The notes under the pieces are model-generated. The model was not told the origin of the DNA, ran no database searches, and saw nothing but the letters and a program-made list of their open reading frames with translations. DNA of 64,000 nt from Streptomyces iranensis (GTDB taxonomy: Bacteria > Actinomycetota > Actinomycetes > Streptomycetales > Streptomycetaceae): the NCBI RefSeq assembly GCF_017874715.1, contig NZ_JAGGLR010000001.1, positions 1 through 64,000 on the forward strand. The letters are read 5' to 3'. How positions within the stretch are numbered: position 1 is the first letter of the stretch; the number at the start of each line of letters is the position of its first letter. A program made the translations under genes and the position numbers. This document shows positions 34,803-42,901 of this stretch, piece after piece.

Positions 34803-36193
34803 GCGTGCAGCCCCATGAGATCGTCGAGCGCGCCCTGGAGCTGTCCCGCGCGGACGGCTGTGTGGTGATCGCCAACGAGACCTCGACCGCCAATCTGCGC
34901 TGGGCGGGCAACGCCCTGACGACCAACGGCGTCACCCGCGGCCGAACCCTGACCGTCGTGGCCACCGTGAACGGCGGGCAGGGCACCGCCTCGGGCGTGG
35001 TGTCCCGGTCCGCGGTCACCGCCGAGGAGCTGGAGCCGCTGGTCCGGGCCGCCGAGGCGGCCGCGCGGGAGGCGGAGCCGGCCGAGGACGCCCAGCCGCT
35101 GGTGGATCGGGAAACAGGCGCGGCGGTCTCCCCCGGCTTCACCGACTCCCCCGCCGTGACCTCCTCCGAGGTGTTCGCGGGCTTCGCGCCCGCCCTCGGC
35201 GAGTCCTTCTCCCGGGCCCGCGCGGGCGGCCGGGAGCTGTATGGATTCGCCCACCATGAGCTGGTCTCCAGCTATCTCGGCAGCTCCACCGGGCTGCGGC
35301 TGCGCCATGACCAGCCCACCGGCACGCTCGAGGTCAACGCCAAGTCACCGGACCGGACGCGTTCGGCCTGGGCCGGGCGGGCCACCCGGGACTTCACCGA
35401 TGTGGACCCGGCCGCGATCGACGCCGAGCTCGCCCGGCGGCTGGCCTGGGCCGAGCGGAAGGTGGAGCTGCCGGCGGGCCGCTACGAGACGCTGCTGCCC
35501 CCGAGCGCGGTGGCCGATCTGCTGATCGACCAGCTGTGGTCGTCCTCGGCCCGGGACGCGGTGGAGGGCCGCACGGTCTTCGGCAAGCCGGGCGGTGGCA
35601 CCCGGATCGGCGAGAAGCTGTCCGAGCTGCCCTTCACGCTGCGCAGCGACCCGGCCGAGCCGGGTCTTGAGGCGGCGCCGTTCGTGATCGCGCACTCGTC
35701 CGGGGACGACGCGTCGGTCTTCGACAACGGTCTGCCGCTGTCCGCCACCGACTGGGTCCGTGACGGGGTGCTCCAGCAGCTGATCACCACCCGGCACACA
35801 TCCGCCCTCACCGGGCTGCCGCTCGCCCCCGCGGTCGACAACCTCATCGTGGACGCGGGCGGCACCCGCTCGCTGGCGGAGATGGTCGCGTCGACCGAGC
35901 GGGGGCTGCTGCTGACCTGCCTGTGGTACATCCGCGAGGTCGACCCGGCCACGCTGCTGCTCACCGGGCTGACCAGGGACGGCGTGTATCTCGTGGAGAA
36001 CGGCGAGGTGGTCGGCGAGGTGAACAACTTCCGGTTCAACGAGTCGCCGGTGGATCTGCTCGCCCGCGCCACCGAGGCGGGCCGCACCGAGCGGACGCTG
36101 GCACGGGAGTGGAGTGACTACTTCAACCGCGCCGCGGTGCCGCCGCTGCGCATTCCGGACTTCAATATGAGCTCGGTCAGCAAGGGGGTGTGA
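34799..36193 (+). CDS. TldE/PmbA, partner subunit of TldD
   Basis: This protein of 464 residues is the catalytically silent partner of TldD. It has the U62 fold (QPHEIVERALELSRADGCVV, TLRSDPAEPGLEAAPFVIAH, LWYIREVDPATLLLTGLTRD, GEVNNFRFNESPVDLL) but no HExxxH. The ATG overlaps the tldD stop by 4 nt, giving matched synthesis of the two subunits. Confidence 0.92.
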   Translation: MSVQPHEIVERALELSRADGCVVIANETSTANLRWAGNALTTNGVTRGRTLTVVATVNGGQGTASGVVSRSAVTAEELEPLVRAAEAAAREAEPAEDAQPLVDRETGAAVSPGFTDSPAVTSSEVFAGFAPALGESFSRARAGGRELYGFAHHELVSSYLGSSTGLRLRHDQPTGTLEVNAKSPDRTRSAWAGRATRDFTDVDPAAIDAELARRLAWAERKVELPAGRYETLLPPSAVADLLIDQLWSSSARDAVEGRTVFGKPGGGTRIGEKLSELPFTLRSDPAEPGLEAAPFVIAHSSGDDASVFDNGLPLSATDWVRDGVLQQLITTRHTSALTGLPLAPAVDNLIVDAGGTRSLAEMVASTERGLLLTCLWYIREVDPATLLLTGLTRDGVYLVENGEVVGEVNNFRFNESPVDLLARATEAGRTERTLAREWSDYFNRAAVPPLRIPDFNMSSVSKGV

Positions 36194-36277
36194 GGAGCCG
36201 AATAGACTGGTCCACGCCCATCCGAAGCGACCGTTTCGGATCCGTCCATTTCCGTTTCGTCTATCCCCAGGAACGCC

Positions 36278-37693
36278 ATGACACGCCTCGGCGAATCCGT
36301 CGCCCGCGCCAGCGAGCTCCTCAGCCAGGAGCTCTCCTCCGACAAGACCGTCGAGCGGCTGCTCGAGGAGACGGGCTCGCGGCGCTATATCGACCTGACG
36401 GACCTCTCGCCGACGGAGCAGGCCGAGCTGATCGCGTCCCGTACGGTCGAGATCCTGCCCGGCGTGGCGGAGCTGGCCAAGCGGATCGAGGAGCGCCGCG
36501 GCGCCGGCCAGGGCCTGGCCATCAAGCTGGGCATCGACCCGACGGCCGCCGATGTGCACCTCGGCCATGTGGTGCCGATGATCATCCTCAGCCGCTTCCA
36601 GCGCATGGGGCATGACGTCACGCTGCTGATCGGCGACTTCACGGCCAAGATCGGTGACCCGTCGGGCCGTACGGCGGAGCGCCCGCCGCTGACCGACGAG
36701 GACATCGCCCGGAACCTCGCGGGCTACCAGGACCAGGTCCGGCCGTTCTTCGACTTCGGACAGGTCAACTTCCGGCAGAACAGCGAGTGGCTGGCGCCGT
36801 ACACCTTCCCTGAGCTGCTGGGGCTGCTCTCCCAGGTGCCGGTCTCCCAGCTGCTGCAGCGCGAGGACTTCCGCAACCGGCTGGCCGACGGCTCCGGGCT
36901 GACCATGTCCGAGCTGCTCTACCCGATCGCGCAGGCCCTCGACTCGGTGGCCCTGGAGTGCGATGTGGAGCTGGGCGGCGCGGATCAGCTGCTCAATCTG
37001 CAGATGGGCCGCAAGCTGATGGAGCTGCGCGGGCAGCGGCCGCAGTTGGTGGTCACGATGCCGCTGATCGAGGGCACGGATGGCACCGGCGCCAAGATGT
37101 CCAAGTCCAAGGGCAACTATGTGGCGCTCTCCGCGACCGCTGACGATGTCTTCGGCAAGATCATGTCGATTCCGGACCGGCTGATGAAGCCGTACCTGGA
37201 GGCATGGACCGAGTGGACGGACACGGAGATCGCCGCCGCGATCGCCCGGGTCGAGAAGCGGTCGCTGCACCCGATGGATCTGAAGAAGGTCCTGGCGGGC
37301 GAGGTGGTGGCGGCGCTGTACGGCCTCGAGAAGGCGATGGCGGCCCGTGCGGGCTTCGTCGCCCAGTTCTCCAAGAAGAGCTTCACCGACGTCGAGACGC
37401 CGGTGGTCGACGCCGGGGAGCACGGCACGGAGTCCATCGCGACCGTGCTGAGCAAGGTGCTGGAGTTCCAGCCCAGCGCCTCGGCCGCCCGCCGGGTCGC
37501 CAAGCAGAACGGTCTGCGGCTGGTGATCGAGACCGAGGGCGGCCAGGAGTCGGTGGTGCTGCCCGAGGCCCAGGCGGTGCGCCCGCTGGCCGAGGTGGTC
37601 ACGGAGACGCTGGCGTCCGCCGGGCTCACGGGGGCCTCCGGCGCGGTCTACCTCAAGGCCGGGCGGAAGATCGCCCAGGTGCGCGGGTTGTAG
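36278..37693 (+). CDS. Tyrosyl-tRNA synthetase
   Basis: This class I synthetase of 471 residues charges tRNA-Tyr. The HIGH-like motif is ADVHLGHVVPM. The tyrosine pocket reads LTMSELLYPIAQALDSVALE with the GGADQ block, and the signature loop is KMSKSKGNYVALS. The C-terminal S4 RNA-binding domain is present (SASAARRVAKQNGLRLVIET, then VYLKAGRKIAQVRGL). Length and motif style are of the longer bacterial TyrZ-like subgroup. It is monocistronic and ends in a strong hairpin. Confidence 0.93.
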   Translation: MTRLGESVARASELLSQELSSDKTVERLLEETGSRRYIDLTDLSPTEQAELIASRTVEILPGVAELAKRIEERRGAGQGLAIKLGIDPTAADVHLGHVVPMIILSRFQRMGHDVTLLIGDFTAKIGDPSGRTAERPPLTDEDIARNLAGYQDQVRPFFDFGQVNFRQNSEWLAPYTFPELLGLLSQVPVSQLLQREDFRNRLADGSGLTMSELLYPIAQALDSVALECDVELGGADQLLNLQMGRKLMELRGQRPQLVVTMPLIEGTDGTGAKMSKSKGNYVALSATADDVFGKIMSIPDRLMKPYLEAWTEWTDTEIAAAIARVEKRSLHPMDLKKVLAGEVVAALYGLEKAMAARAGFVAQFSKKSFTDVETPVVDAGEHGTESIATVLSKVLEFQPSASAARRVAKQNGLRLVIETEGGQESVVLPEAQAVRPLAEVVTETLASAGLTGASGAVYLKAGRKIAQVRGL

Positions 37694-37746
37694 TCCGCCC
37701 GGCTCACGACGGGAGCCCCGCCGCGGGGCCCCGCAACCGCGAGGAA

Positions 37747-37787
37747 GCGGCGGCCGGTGCGCGTCCACCACGCGCACCGGCCGCCGC
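37747..37787 (+). terminator. Terminator of tyrS
   Basis: A perfect 18 bp stem (37747-37764 with 37770-37787) has a CCACC loop, 53 bp after the tyrS stop. Confidence 0.88.
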
Positions 37788-37790
37788 CGT

Positions 37791-37859
37791 CGCGCACCGG
37801 ATCACACCGGCGTCGCGCACCGGATCACACCGCCGTCGCGCTCCGGATCACACCGCCGT
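37791..37859. repeat. 23 bp tandem repeat, three copies
   Basis: Units CGCGCACCGGATCACACCG(C/G)CGT start at 37791, 37814 and 37837, followed by a partial copy. They fill the space between the tyrS terminator and the stop of the converging GlsB/YeaQ gene. Confidence 0.85.
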
Positions 37860-37866
37860 CGCACCC

Positions 37867-38151
37867 TCAGGTCGCACTGCGTCTGCGTCCGCCACTGCGG
37901 ATCGAGTGCCACAGCGGAGTGCCCAGCGCGACGATCAGCACCGCCCCCGCCAGCTGCAGCAGATGCCGGATCCAGTCGAAGCCCTCGGTGTGCCTGACCC
38001 CGATCCAGCCGGCCACCGCATTGCCCAGAATGCCACCGAGGATGCCGTAGATGCAGGTCAGCCACAGCGGAATGGCCTGTTTGCCGGGCAGGATCGCCCT
38101 GGCGATCACACCCAGGATCAGGCCCACGACGATCGCCCATAGCCAGTTCAT
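37867..38151 (-). CDS. GlsB/YeaQ/YmgE-family membrane protein
   Basis: This protein of 94 residues has three membrane helices with Gly-zipper character: WLWAIVVGLILGVIARAILP, YGILGGILGNAVAGWIG and LAGAVLIVALG. The family is induced by envelope or osmotic stress in several bacteria (transglycosylase-associated protein fold); the exact role is unknown. A GGAGGCG precedes the ATG at 38151. Confidence 0.88.
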   Translation of the reverse strand: MNWLWAIVVGLILGVIARAILPGKQAIPLWLTCIYGILGGILGNAVAGWIGVRHTEGFDWIRHLLQLAGAVLIVALGTPLWHSIRSGGRRRSAT

Positions 38152-38364
38152 GTCGCCTCCCTGACACGCGGCGAGGGGATGCACATCCCTTCCAGTGTTC
38201 GGCCACTTCGACTACGGCGCACGCCGGAGGGCCGATACGCACGTCGGCGTAGCCGGAGACGGCACCCATCAGGGTGCCCCGGTCTCGAACCGACAGCAGG
38301 CGCGGCGTAACGTTGAGTACGTCCCAGAGCGGGGGAAGCCCGCTCGGCGATCAGGTGGTGGAAC

Positions 38365-38757
38365 GTGATGCGGAAGCACGGCGATGCGGAGGTCTTCCGA
38401 ATCACCGGAGCGCGGCAGGGGCTGGCCGACGATGTGCGCGGCCGGCAGCGCCGCTATGTGATCTCGATGTCGGTCCGGACCGTCGCGGTCGTGCTGGCGG
38501 CGGTGTTGTGGAACGTGGAGCGCCATGTGGCCATCGTGGCCCTGGTGCTCGGCGGGGTGCTGCCCTACATCGCGGTCGTGATAGCCAACGCGGGCCGGGA
38601 GAACGCCACTTCGCTGCCCACCACCTTCGTCCCGACCCCGCCCCGTCCGATGCTGATCGCCGGGCGCGGAGAGGAGCCGAGCGATCCCCACGGGGCGGAA
38701 TCCGTCCCGGAGGACGTCGGACATATCAGCGATCCTGGACCCGGTGAGCGTGGCTGA
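38365..38757 (+). CDS. DUF3099 membrane protein
   Basis: This protein of 130 residues has a soluble N-terminus (FRITGARQGLADDVRGRQRR), two membrane helices (SMSVRTVAVVLAAVLWNV and VAIVALVLGGVLPYIAVVIA) and a polar, probably disordered C-terminus. DUF3099 proteins are conserved in actinobacteria without known function. GTG 38365 and ATG 38368 are adjacent possible starts after AGGTGGTG. Confidence 0.88.
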   Translation: MMRKHGDAEVFRITGARQGLADDVRGRQRRYVISMSVRTVAVVLAAVLWNVERHVAIVALVLGGVLPYIAVVIANAGRENATSLPTTFVPTPPRPMLIAGRGEEPSDPHGAESVPEDVGHISDPGPGERG

Positions 38758-38879
38758 CCTGCCACGTTTCCGTAAGCTCAAGAAAACCTCAGATCAATAG
38801 TGCAGTACCGGTGCACCGGGCCCCATCCCTCGTGACATACTGCGTACGCGCTCCGCATCCCCCGTCGGAGCGACGGACC

Positions 38880-38915
38880 GACGCCGGGCGGCTCCCCCCG
38901 TGGCTGCCCGGCGTC
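38880..38915 (+). terminator. Hairpin between DUF3099 and the zinc-ribbon-like gene
   Basis: GACGCCGGGC (38880-38889) pairs with GCCCGGCGTC (38906-38915) around a 16-nt loop. It probably ends the DUF3099 transcript; it is also 35 bp upstream of the next GTG. Confidence 0.6.
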
Positions 38916-38950
38916 GTCATGTCCGGCGTGCTTTTCGTAGAGTCTGCGGT

Positions 38951-39190
38951 GTGAACATCCGCGAGACCGCCGCCGAGACCGACACCGTGATCTGCTCCGC
39001 CAAGGGCTGCCACGCCCCCGCCGTATGGGTGCTGGCCTGGAACAACCCCAAGATCCACACCCCGGAGCGGCGCAAGACCTGGCTCGCCTGCGAGGAACAC
39101 CGCGAATATCTCGCGGAGTTCCTCGGAGTGCGGGGCTTCCTCAAGGACGTGGTGACGCTGGAGGAATGGTCGGCCGCCGAAGACCAGTGA
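38951..39190 (+). CDS. Small conserved actinobacterial protein with Cys pairs
   Basis: This protein of 79 residues contains VICSAKGCHAPAVWVLAWNN and KTWLACEEHREYL. The Cys-x4-Cys and the later Cys-x2-His suggest a small zinc site. There is no membrane segment. I know it only as a conserved hypothetical next to moaA. Its TGA stop abuts the moaA stop with no gap (TGATCA across 39188-39193). Confidence 0.8.
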   Translation: MNIRETAAETDTVICSAKGCHAPAVWVLAWNNPKIHTPERRKTWLACEEHREYLAEFLGVRGFLKDVVTLEEWSAAEDQ

Positions 39191-40180
39191 TCAGCCCCCG
39201 ATCGCCGACATCGGCCGGTCCGGCTGGAGGAACGAGGGGTCATCGAGCCCGGATCCGGCCTTCTTGCCCCACATCGCCAGCCGCCACAGCCGGGCGATCT
39301 CCTCGTCCGGGGCGCCGGAGCGCAGCGCTCCGCGCAGATCGGACTCCTCGCGCGCGAAGAGGCAGGTGCGCACCTGCCCGTCGGCGGTCAGCCGGGTGCG
39401 GTCGCAGGCGCGGCAGAACGGACGGGTGACCGAGGCGATGACGCCGACCCGGGCCGGGCCGCCGTCGACCAGCCAGCGCTCGGCGGGCGCGGAGCCACGC
39501 TCGTCCTCGCCCTCGGCGGTGAGGGTGAAGCGAGTGCGCAGACTGGCCAGGATGTCCCCTGCGGTGATCATGCCGTCGCGCTTCCAGCCGTGCTGCGGAT
39601 CGAGCGGCATCTGCTCGATGAAGCGCAGCTCATAGCCGTTTTCCAGGGCCCAGGCGAGCAGCTCCGGCGCCTCGTCCTCGTTGAGCCCCGGCATCAGCAC
39701 GGCGTTGACCTTCACCGGGGTCAGCCCGGCGGTGTGCGCCGCGTCGAGGCCTCGCAGCACATCGCCATGGCGCTTGCGCCGGGTGATGGCCTGGAACACC
39801 TCCGGACGCAGGGTGTCGAGCGAGACATTGACCCGGTCCAGGCCCGCGTCGCGCAGGGCCTGGGCGGTGCGCTCCAAACCGATGCCGTTGGTGGTGAGCG
39901 ACATCCGGGGGCGCGGGGCGAGGTCCGCGCAGCGCTCCACGATGCCGACCAGACCCGGGCGCAGCAGTGGCTCACCGCCGGTGAAGCGGACCTCGGTGAC
40001 CCCGAGCTCGGTGACGGCGATCCGGATCAGCCGGACTATCTCGTCGTCGGTGAGCAGATCCGGTTTGGCGAGCCACTGCAGGCCCTCTTCCGGCATGCAG
40101 TAGGTACAGCGCAGGTTGCAGCGATCGGTCAGGGAGACACGCAGGTCGGTGGCTACGCGACCATAGGTGTCGATCAACAT
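39191..40180 (-). CDS. GTP 3',8-cyclase MoaA
   Basis: This radical SAM enzyme of 329 residues carries out the first step of molybdenum cofactor synthesis, GTP to cyclic pyranopterin precursor with MoaC. The SAM cluster motif is CNLRCTYC, with GGEPLLRPG. The C-terminal second iron-sulfur cluster has CRACDRTRLTADGQVRTC. The C-terminal Gly-Gly (SAIGG), needed for activity in the family, is present. There are no other moa genes in the window. Confidence 0.95.
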   Translation of the reverse strand: MLIDTYGRVATDLRVSLTDRCNLRCTYCMPEEGLQWLAKPDLLTDDEIVRLIRIAVTELGVTEVRFTGGEPLLRPGLVGIVERCADLAPRPRMSLTTNGIGLERTAQALRDAGLDRVNVSLDTLRPEVFQAITRRKRHGDVLRGLDAAHTAGLTPVKVNAVLMPGLNEDEAPELLAWALENGYELRFIEQMPLDPQHGWKRDGMITAGDILASLRTRFTLTAEGEDERGSAPAERWLVDGGPARVGVIASVTRPFCRACDRTRLTADGQVRTCLFAREESDLRGALRSGAPDEEIARLWRLAMWGKKAGSGLDDPSFLQPDRPMSAIGG

Positions 40181-40282
40181 GGTGGCGGCCCCTCCACGGT
40201 TGGCGTGCGTGCACTGCTCAATTCTCTCGCAGCGTACGTTACGGGTGTGACATGGAGGGGCCGCGCGGGTGGGAGTGGCCGG

Positions 40283-41902
40283 TCAGTGGGCTCCGTGCCC
40301 GGTGAGCGAGCGCACTTCCAGCTCGGCGTACTTCTCCTTGTCGGGCTGCTCCTTGGAGACGACGGTGCCCAGCCAGCCGAGCAGGAAGCCCAGCGGGATG
40401 GAGATCAGTCCGGGGTTCTCCAGCGGGAACCAGTGGAAGTCCACGTCCGGGAACATCGAGGTCTCCTTGCCCGAGACGACGGGCGAGAAGAGCACCAGGA
40501 AGACCGAGGAGATCAGTCCGCCGTAGATGGACCACAGCGCGCCCTGGGTGGTGAAGCGTTTCCAGAACAGGCTGTAGAGGATGGTCGGCAGGTTGGCGGA
40601 CGCGGCGACCGCGAAGGCGAGTGCCACGAGTCCGGCGACGTTGAGATCTCGTGCGAAGACGCCGAGGACGACGGCGACGGTGCCGATGCCGACGGTGGCC
40701 CAGCGCGCCGCCGAGATCTCCTCCTTCTGGGTCGCCTCGCCCTTGCGGATGACGTTGGCGTACAGGTCGTGGGCGAAGGACGACGAGGAGGCGAGGGTGA
40801 GCCCGGCGACCACGGCGAGGATCGTCGCGAACGCCACCGCGGAGATCACCGCGAGCAGGATGGCGCCGCCGGTGGAGTCCGGTCCACCGCCGATCTCCTC
40901 GGCGAGCAGTGGCGCGGCGGTGTTGCCCGACTTGTTGGAGGCGATGATGTCGTCGTGCTTGAGCAGCGCGGCGGCGCCGAAGCCCAGCGCGATGGTCATC
41001 AGGTAGAAGAGGCCGATGATGCCGATGGCCCAGTTGACCGAGTTACGGGCGGCCCGCGCGGTGGGCACGGTGTAGAACCGGATGAGGATGTGGGGCAGGC
41101 CCGCGGTGCCCAGGACCAGGGCGATACCGAGCGAGATGAAGTCCAGCTTGGTGGTGGCGTTGACCCCGTACTTCAGCCCCGGTTCCAGGAACGACTCTCC
41201 GATGCCGCTGTTCTTGGCCGCCTCCCCCAGCAGGTCGGAGATGTTGAAGTTGAACTTCAGCAGCACCAGGAAGGTGATCAGCAGCGTGCCCGCGATCAGC
41301 AGCACGGCCTTGACCATCTGCACCCAGGTGGTGCCCTTCATACCGCCGATGGTGACGTAGAGCATCATCACGACGCCGACGAGGACGACGATGAGGATCT
41401 TCCCGGCCTCGCTGGTGATGCCCAGCAGCAGGGAGACCAGCACCCCCGCGCCCGCCATCTGCGCCAGCAGGTAGAAGATCGAGACGACGATGGTGGAGAC
41501 GCCCGCGGCCGTGCGCACCGGGCGCTGGCGCATCCGGTAGGCGAGCACGTCGCCCATCGTGTAGCGGCCGGAGTTCCGCAGCGGCTCGGCGACCAGCAGC
41601 AGGGCCACCAGCCAGGCGACGAGGAAACCGATCGAGTACAGGAAGCCGTCGTAGCCGGAGAGCGCGATGGCACCGGCGATGCCGAGGAAGGACGCGGCGG
41701 ACATGTAGTCGCCGGAGATGGCCAGGCCGTTCTGGAAGCCGGTGAACTGGCGGCCGCCGGCGTAGAAGTCGGTGGCGTCCTTGGTCTGCCGGCCCGCCCA
41801 GACGGTGATGACCAGGGTCGCCACGACGAAGACCGAGAAGAGCGTGACGATCAGCGGCCGGTTGTCCGAGGCGCTCTCGGCCGCGAGCAGGTAGGTGCTC
41901 AT
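40283..41902 (-). CDS. Sodium:solute symporter, acetate-permease-like
   Basis: This protein of 539 residues has about 13 membrane helices and belongs to the SSS family. Clear ActP-type blocks are DFYAGGRQFTGFQNGLAISG, YMSAASFLGIAGAIALSGYD and GTAGLPHILIRFYTVP. It probably takes up acetate or other short monocarboxylates with Na+ or H+. The start overlaps the stop of the DUF485 gene (ATGA), the same pairing as yjcH-actP in E. coli. Confidence 0.92.
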   Translation of the reverse strand: MSTYLLAAESASDNRPLIVTLFSVFVVATLVITVWAGRQTKDATDFYAGGRQFTGFQNGLAISGDYMSAASFLGIAGAIALSGYDGFLYSIGFLVAWLVALLLVAEPLRNSGRYTMGDVLAYRMRQRPVRTAAGVSTIVVSIFYLLAQMAGAGVLVSLLLGITSEAGKILIVVLVGVVMMLYVTIGGMKGTTWVQMVKAVLLIAGTLLITFLVLLKFNFNISDLLGEAAKNSGIGESFLEPGLKYGVNATTKLDFISLGIALVLGTAGLPHILIRFYTVPTARAARNSVNWAIGIIGLFYLMTIALGFGAAALLKHDDIIASNKSGNTAAPLLAEEIGGGPDSTGGAILLAVISAVAFATILAVVAGLTLASSSSFAHDLYANVIRKGEATQKEEISAARWATVGIGTVAVVLGVFARDLNVAGLVALAFAVAASANLPTILYSLFWKRFTTQGALWSIYGGLISSVFLVLFSPVVSGKETSMFPDVDFHWFPLENPGLISIPLGFLLGWLGTVVSKEQPDKEKYAELEVRSLTGHGAH

Positions 41903-42255
41903 GAGCGCTCCTCCAGACGGGACTTGATGGCCTGGGCGCGCGGGTCCAGCTTGGCGGCGGCGTGCCGGGAGTACCACCAGGCGATGAGGAAGGTGGTCAG
42001 GAACTGGGCGAGCCCGAACACCAGGGCCACGTTGATGTGGCCCACGACCTTGGTGCCCATGAAGCCGCCCGCGTAGTTGGACAGCAGGACGTAGAGGAGG
42101 TACCAGCTGACGAACGCGATGGTGAGCGGGAAGGCGAACGAGCGGTGGGCACCGCGCAGTTCGCCGAACTCCGCGCTCGCTTGCACCTCGGCGTAGGCAG
42201 AACGGTCAAGTTGCCGCTGATCGTCGGGGCGATCGTTGGCCGGTGCGGTATCCAC
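41899..42255 (-). CDS. DUF485 membrane protein (YjcH-like)
   Basis: This protein of 118 residues has two membrane helices (FAFPLTIAFVSWYLLYVLLS and VALVFGLAQFLTTFLIAWWY) joined by a short loop. DUF485 proteins are the constant partner of ActP-type symporters. The GTG start at 42255 follows AGGAGAGACC. A Crp-like palindrome lies 47-60 bp upstream. Confidence 0.9.
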   Translation of the reverse strand: MDTAPANDRPDDQRQLDRSAYAEVQASAEFGELRGAHRSFAFPLTIAFVSWYLLYVLLSNYAGGFMGTKVVGHINVALVFGLAQFLTTFLIAWWYSRHAAAKLDPRAQAIKSRLEERS

Positions 42256-42301
42256 GGTCTCTCCTGGTGAGTGGGTACGACGGGAAGGCATACGGCGGCG
42301 A

Positions 42302-42315
42302 GTGATCCAGATCAC
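42302..42315 (-). promoter_or_regulatory. Crp-like operator
   Basis: GTGATCCAGATCAC is a perfect 6 bp inverted repeat with a 2-nt centre. It matches the core of the E. coli CRP consensus and the GTG-N8-CAC type bound by Streptomyces Crp as I recall it. Position upstream of the acetate-transport operon fits carbon-source control. Confidence 0.55.
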
Positions 42316-42901
42316 GCATGGTAGGGCGGCGCGGACCCGTACGACAGGGGCCGGTTGATTGAAAGACGGATAAGAATTCGGGGGAGGGATCGGCTCCGGG
42401 TACTGTGGCGGGTTTTCTTCCGGAATGCATTGATGTCCGACCTTGATCAGCGATAGCTTCCTTCGTCATGTACCCGCCCAGCCGCGGACGGCGTTCGGGC
42501 GGCCCGTACGGATGAAGTGGAGATCCCATGGCTCATCTGAGATCGGCTCCTCCAAGACCCGGACGGCGGGTTTTTGACGGCTCGTCGGCTTCGCACCACC
42601 CCCGCACCACTCCTCGCCGCCTCTGCCCCGGTTCCGCGGCGTCCCGGGGCATCGAGGCCGCGCGCGGGAGCCGCGCCGCAAGGGCGCGCACATTCGCTTG
42701 TGCGGATGACCCCGGCCGGACCGCCGCCGTTGACGCGGCCCGCCGGACCGCCGCCCGCGCCCGGGGGCTCCACGTCCCCCGAGTGGCGCGCTGAGCGCGC
42801 GTCCGCGCCCCCGGTCCGGAACGCTGACGATCCAGCCCGGTCCGCCCGCCCAGAGCCTTCTCAGCCACCTCGAGAGAACCGTCGAGAGAACCGGAGTACC
42901 C
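42316..42901. other. Long intergenic region between DUF485 and the protease gene
   Basis: These 586 bp hold no gene I can support. An 88-codon frame at 42528 has a GGAG before it, but its third-position GC is too low for a real gene here. The right end contains the protease promoter and its GAGAGAACCGGAG ribosome-binding region. The left end carries the upstream part of the DUF485 promoter. Confidence 0.5.

Noticed and set aside
39188..39193. Shared palindromic stop TGATCA between two converging genes as a special signal
   Set aside because: Two abutting TGA stops always give TGATCA; no further structure supports a function.
42528..42794. 88-codon plus-strand frame with GGAG before its ATG, upstream of the protease gene
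   Set aside because: Third codon positions are not GC-biased as in neighbouring genes, composition is Arg/Ala/Pro-rich, and no family is recognisable.
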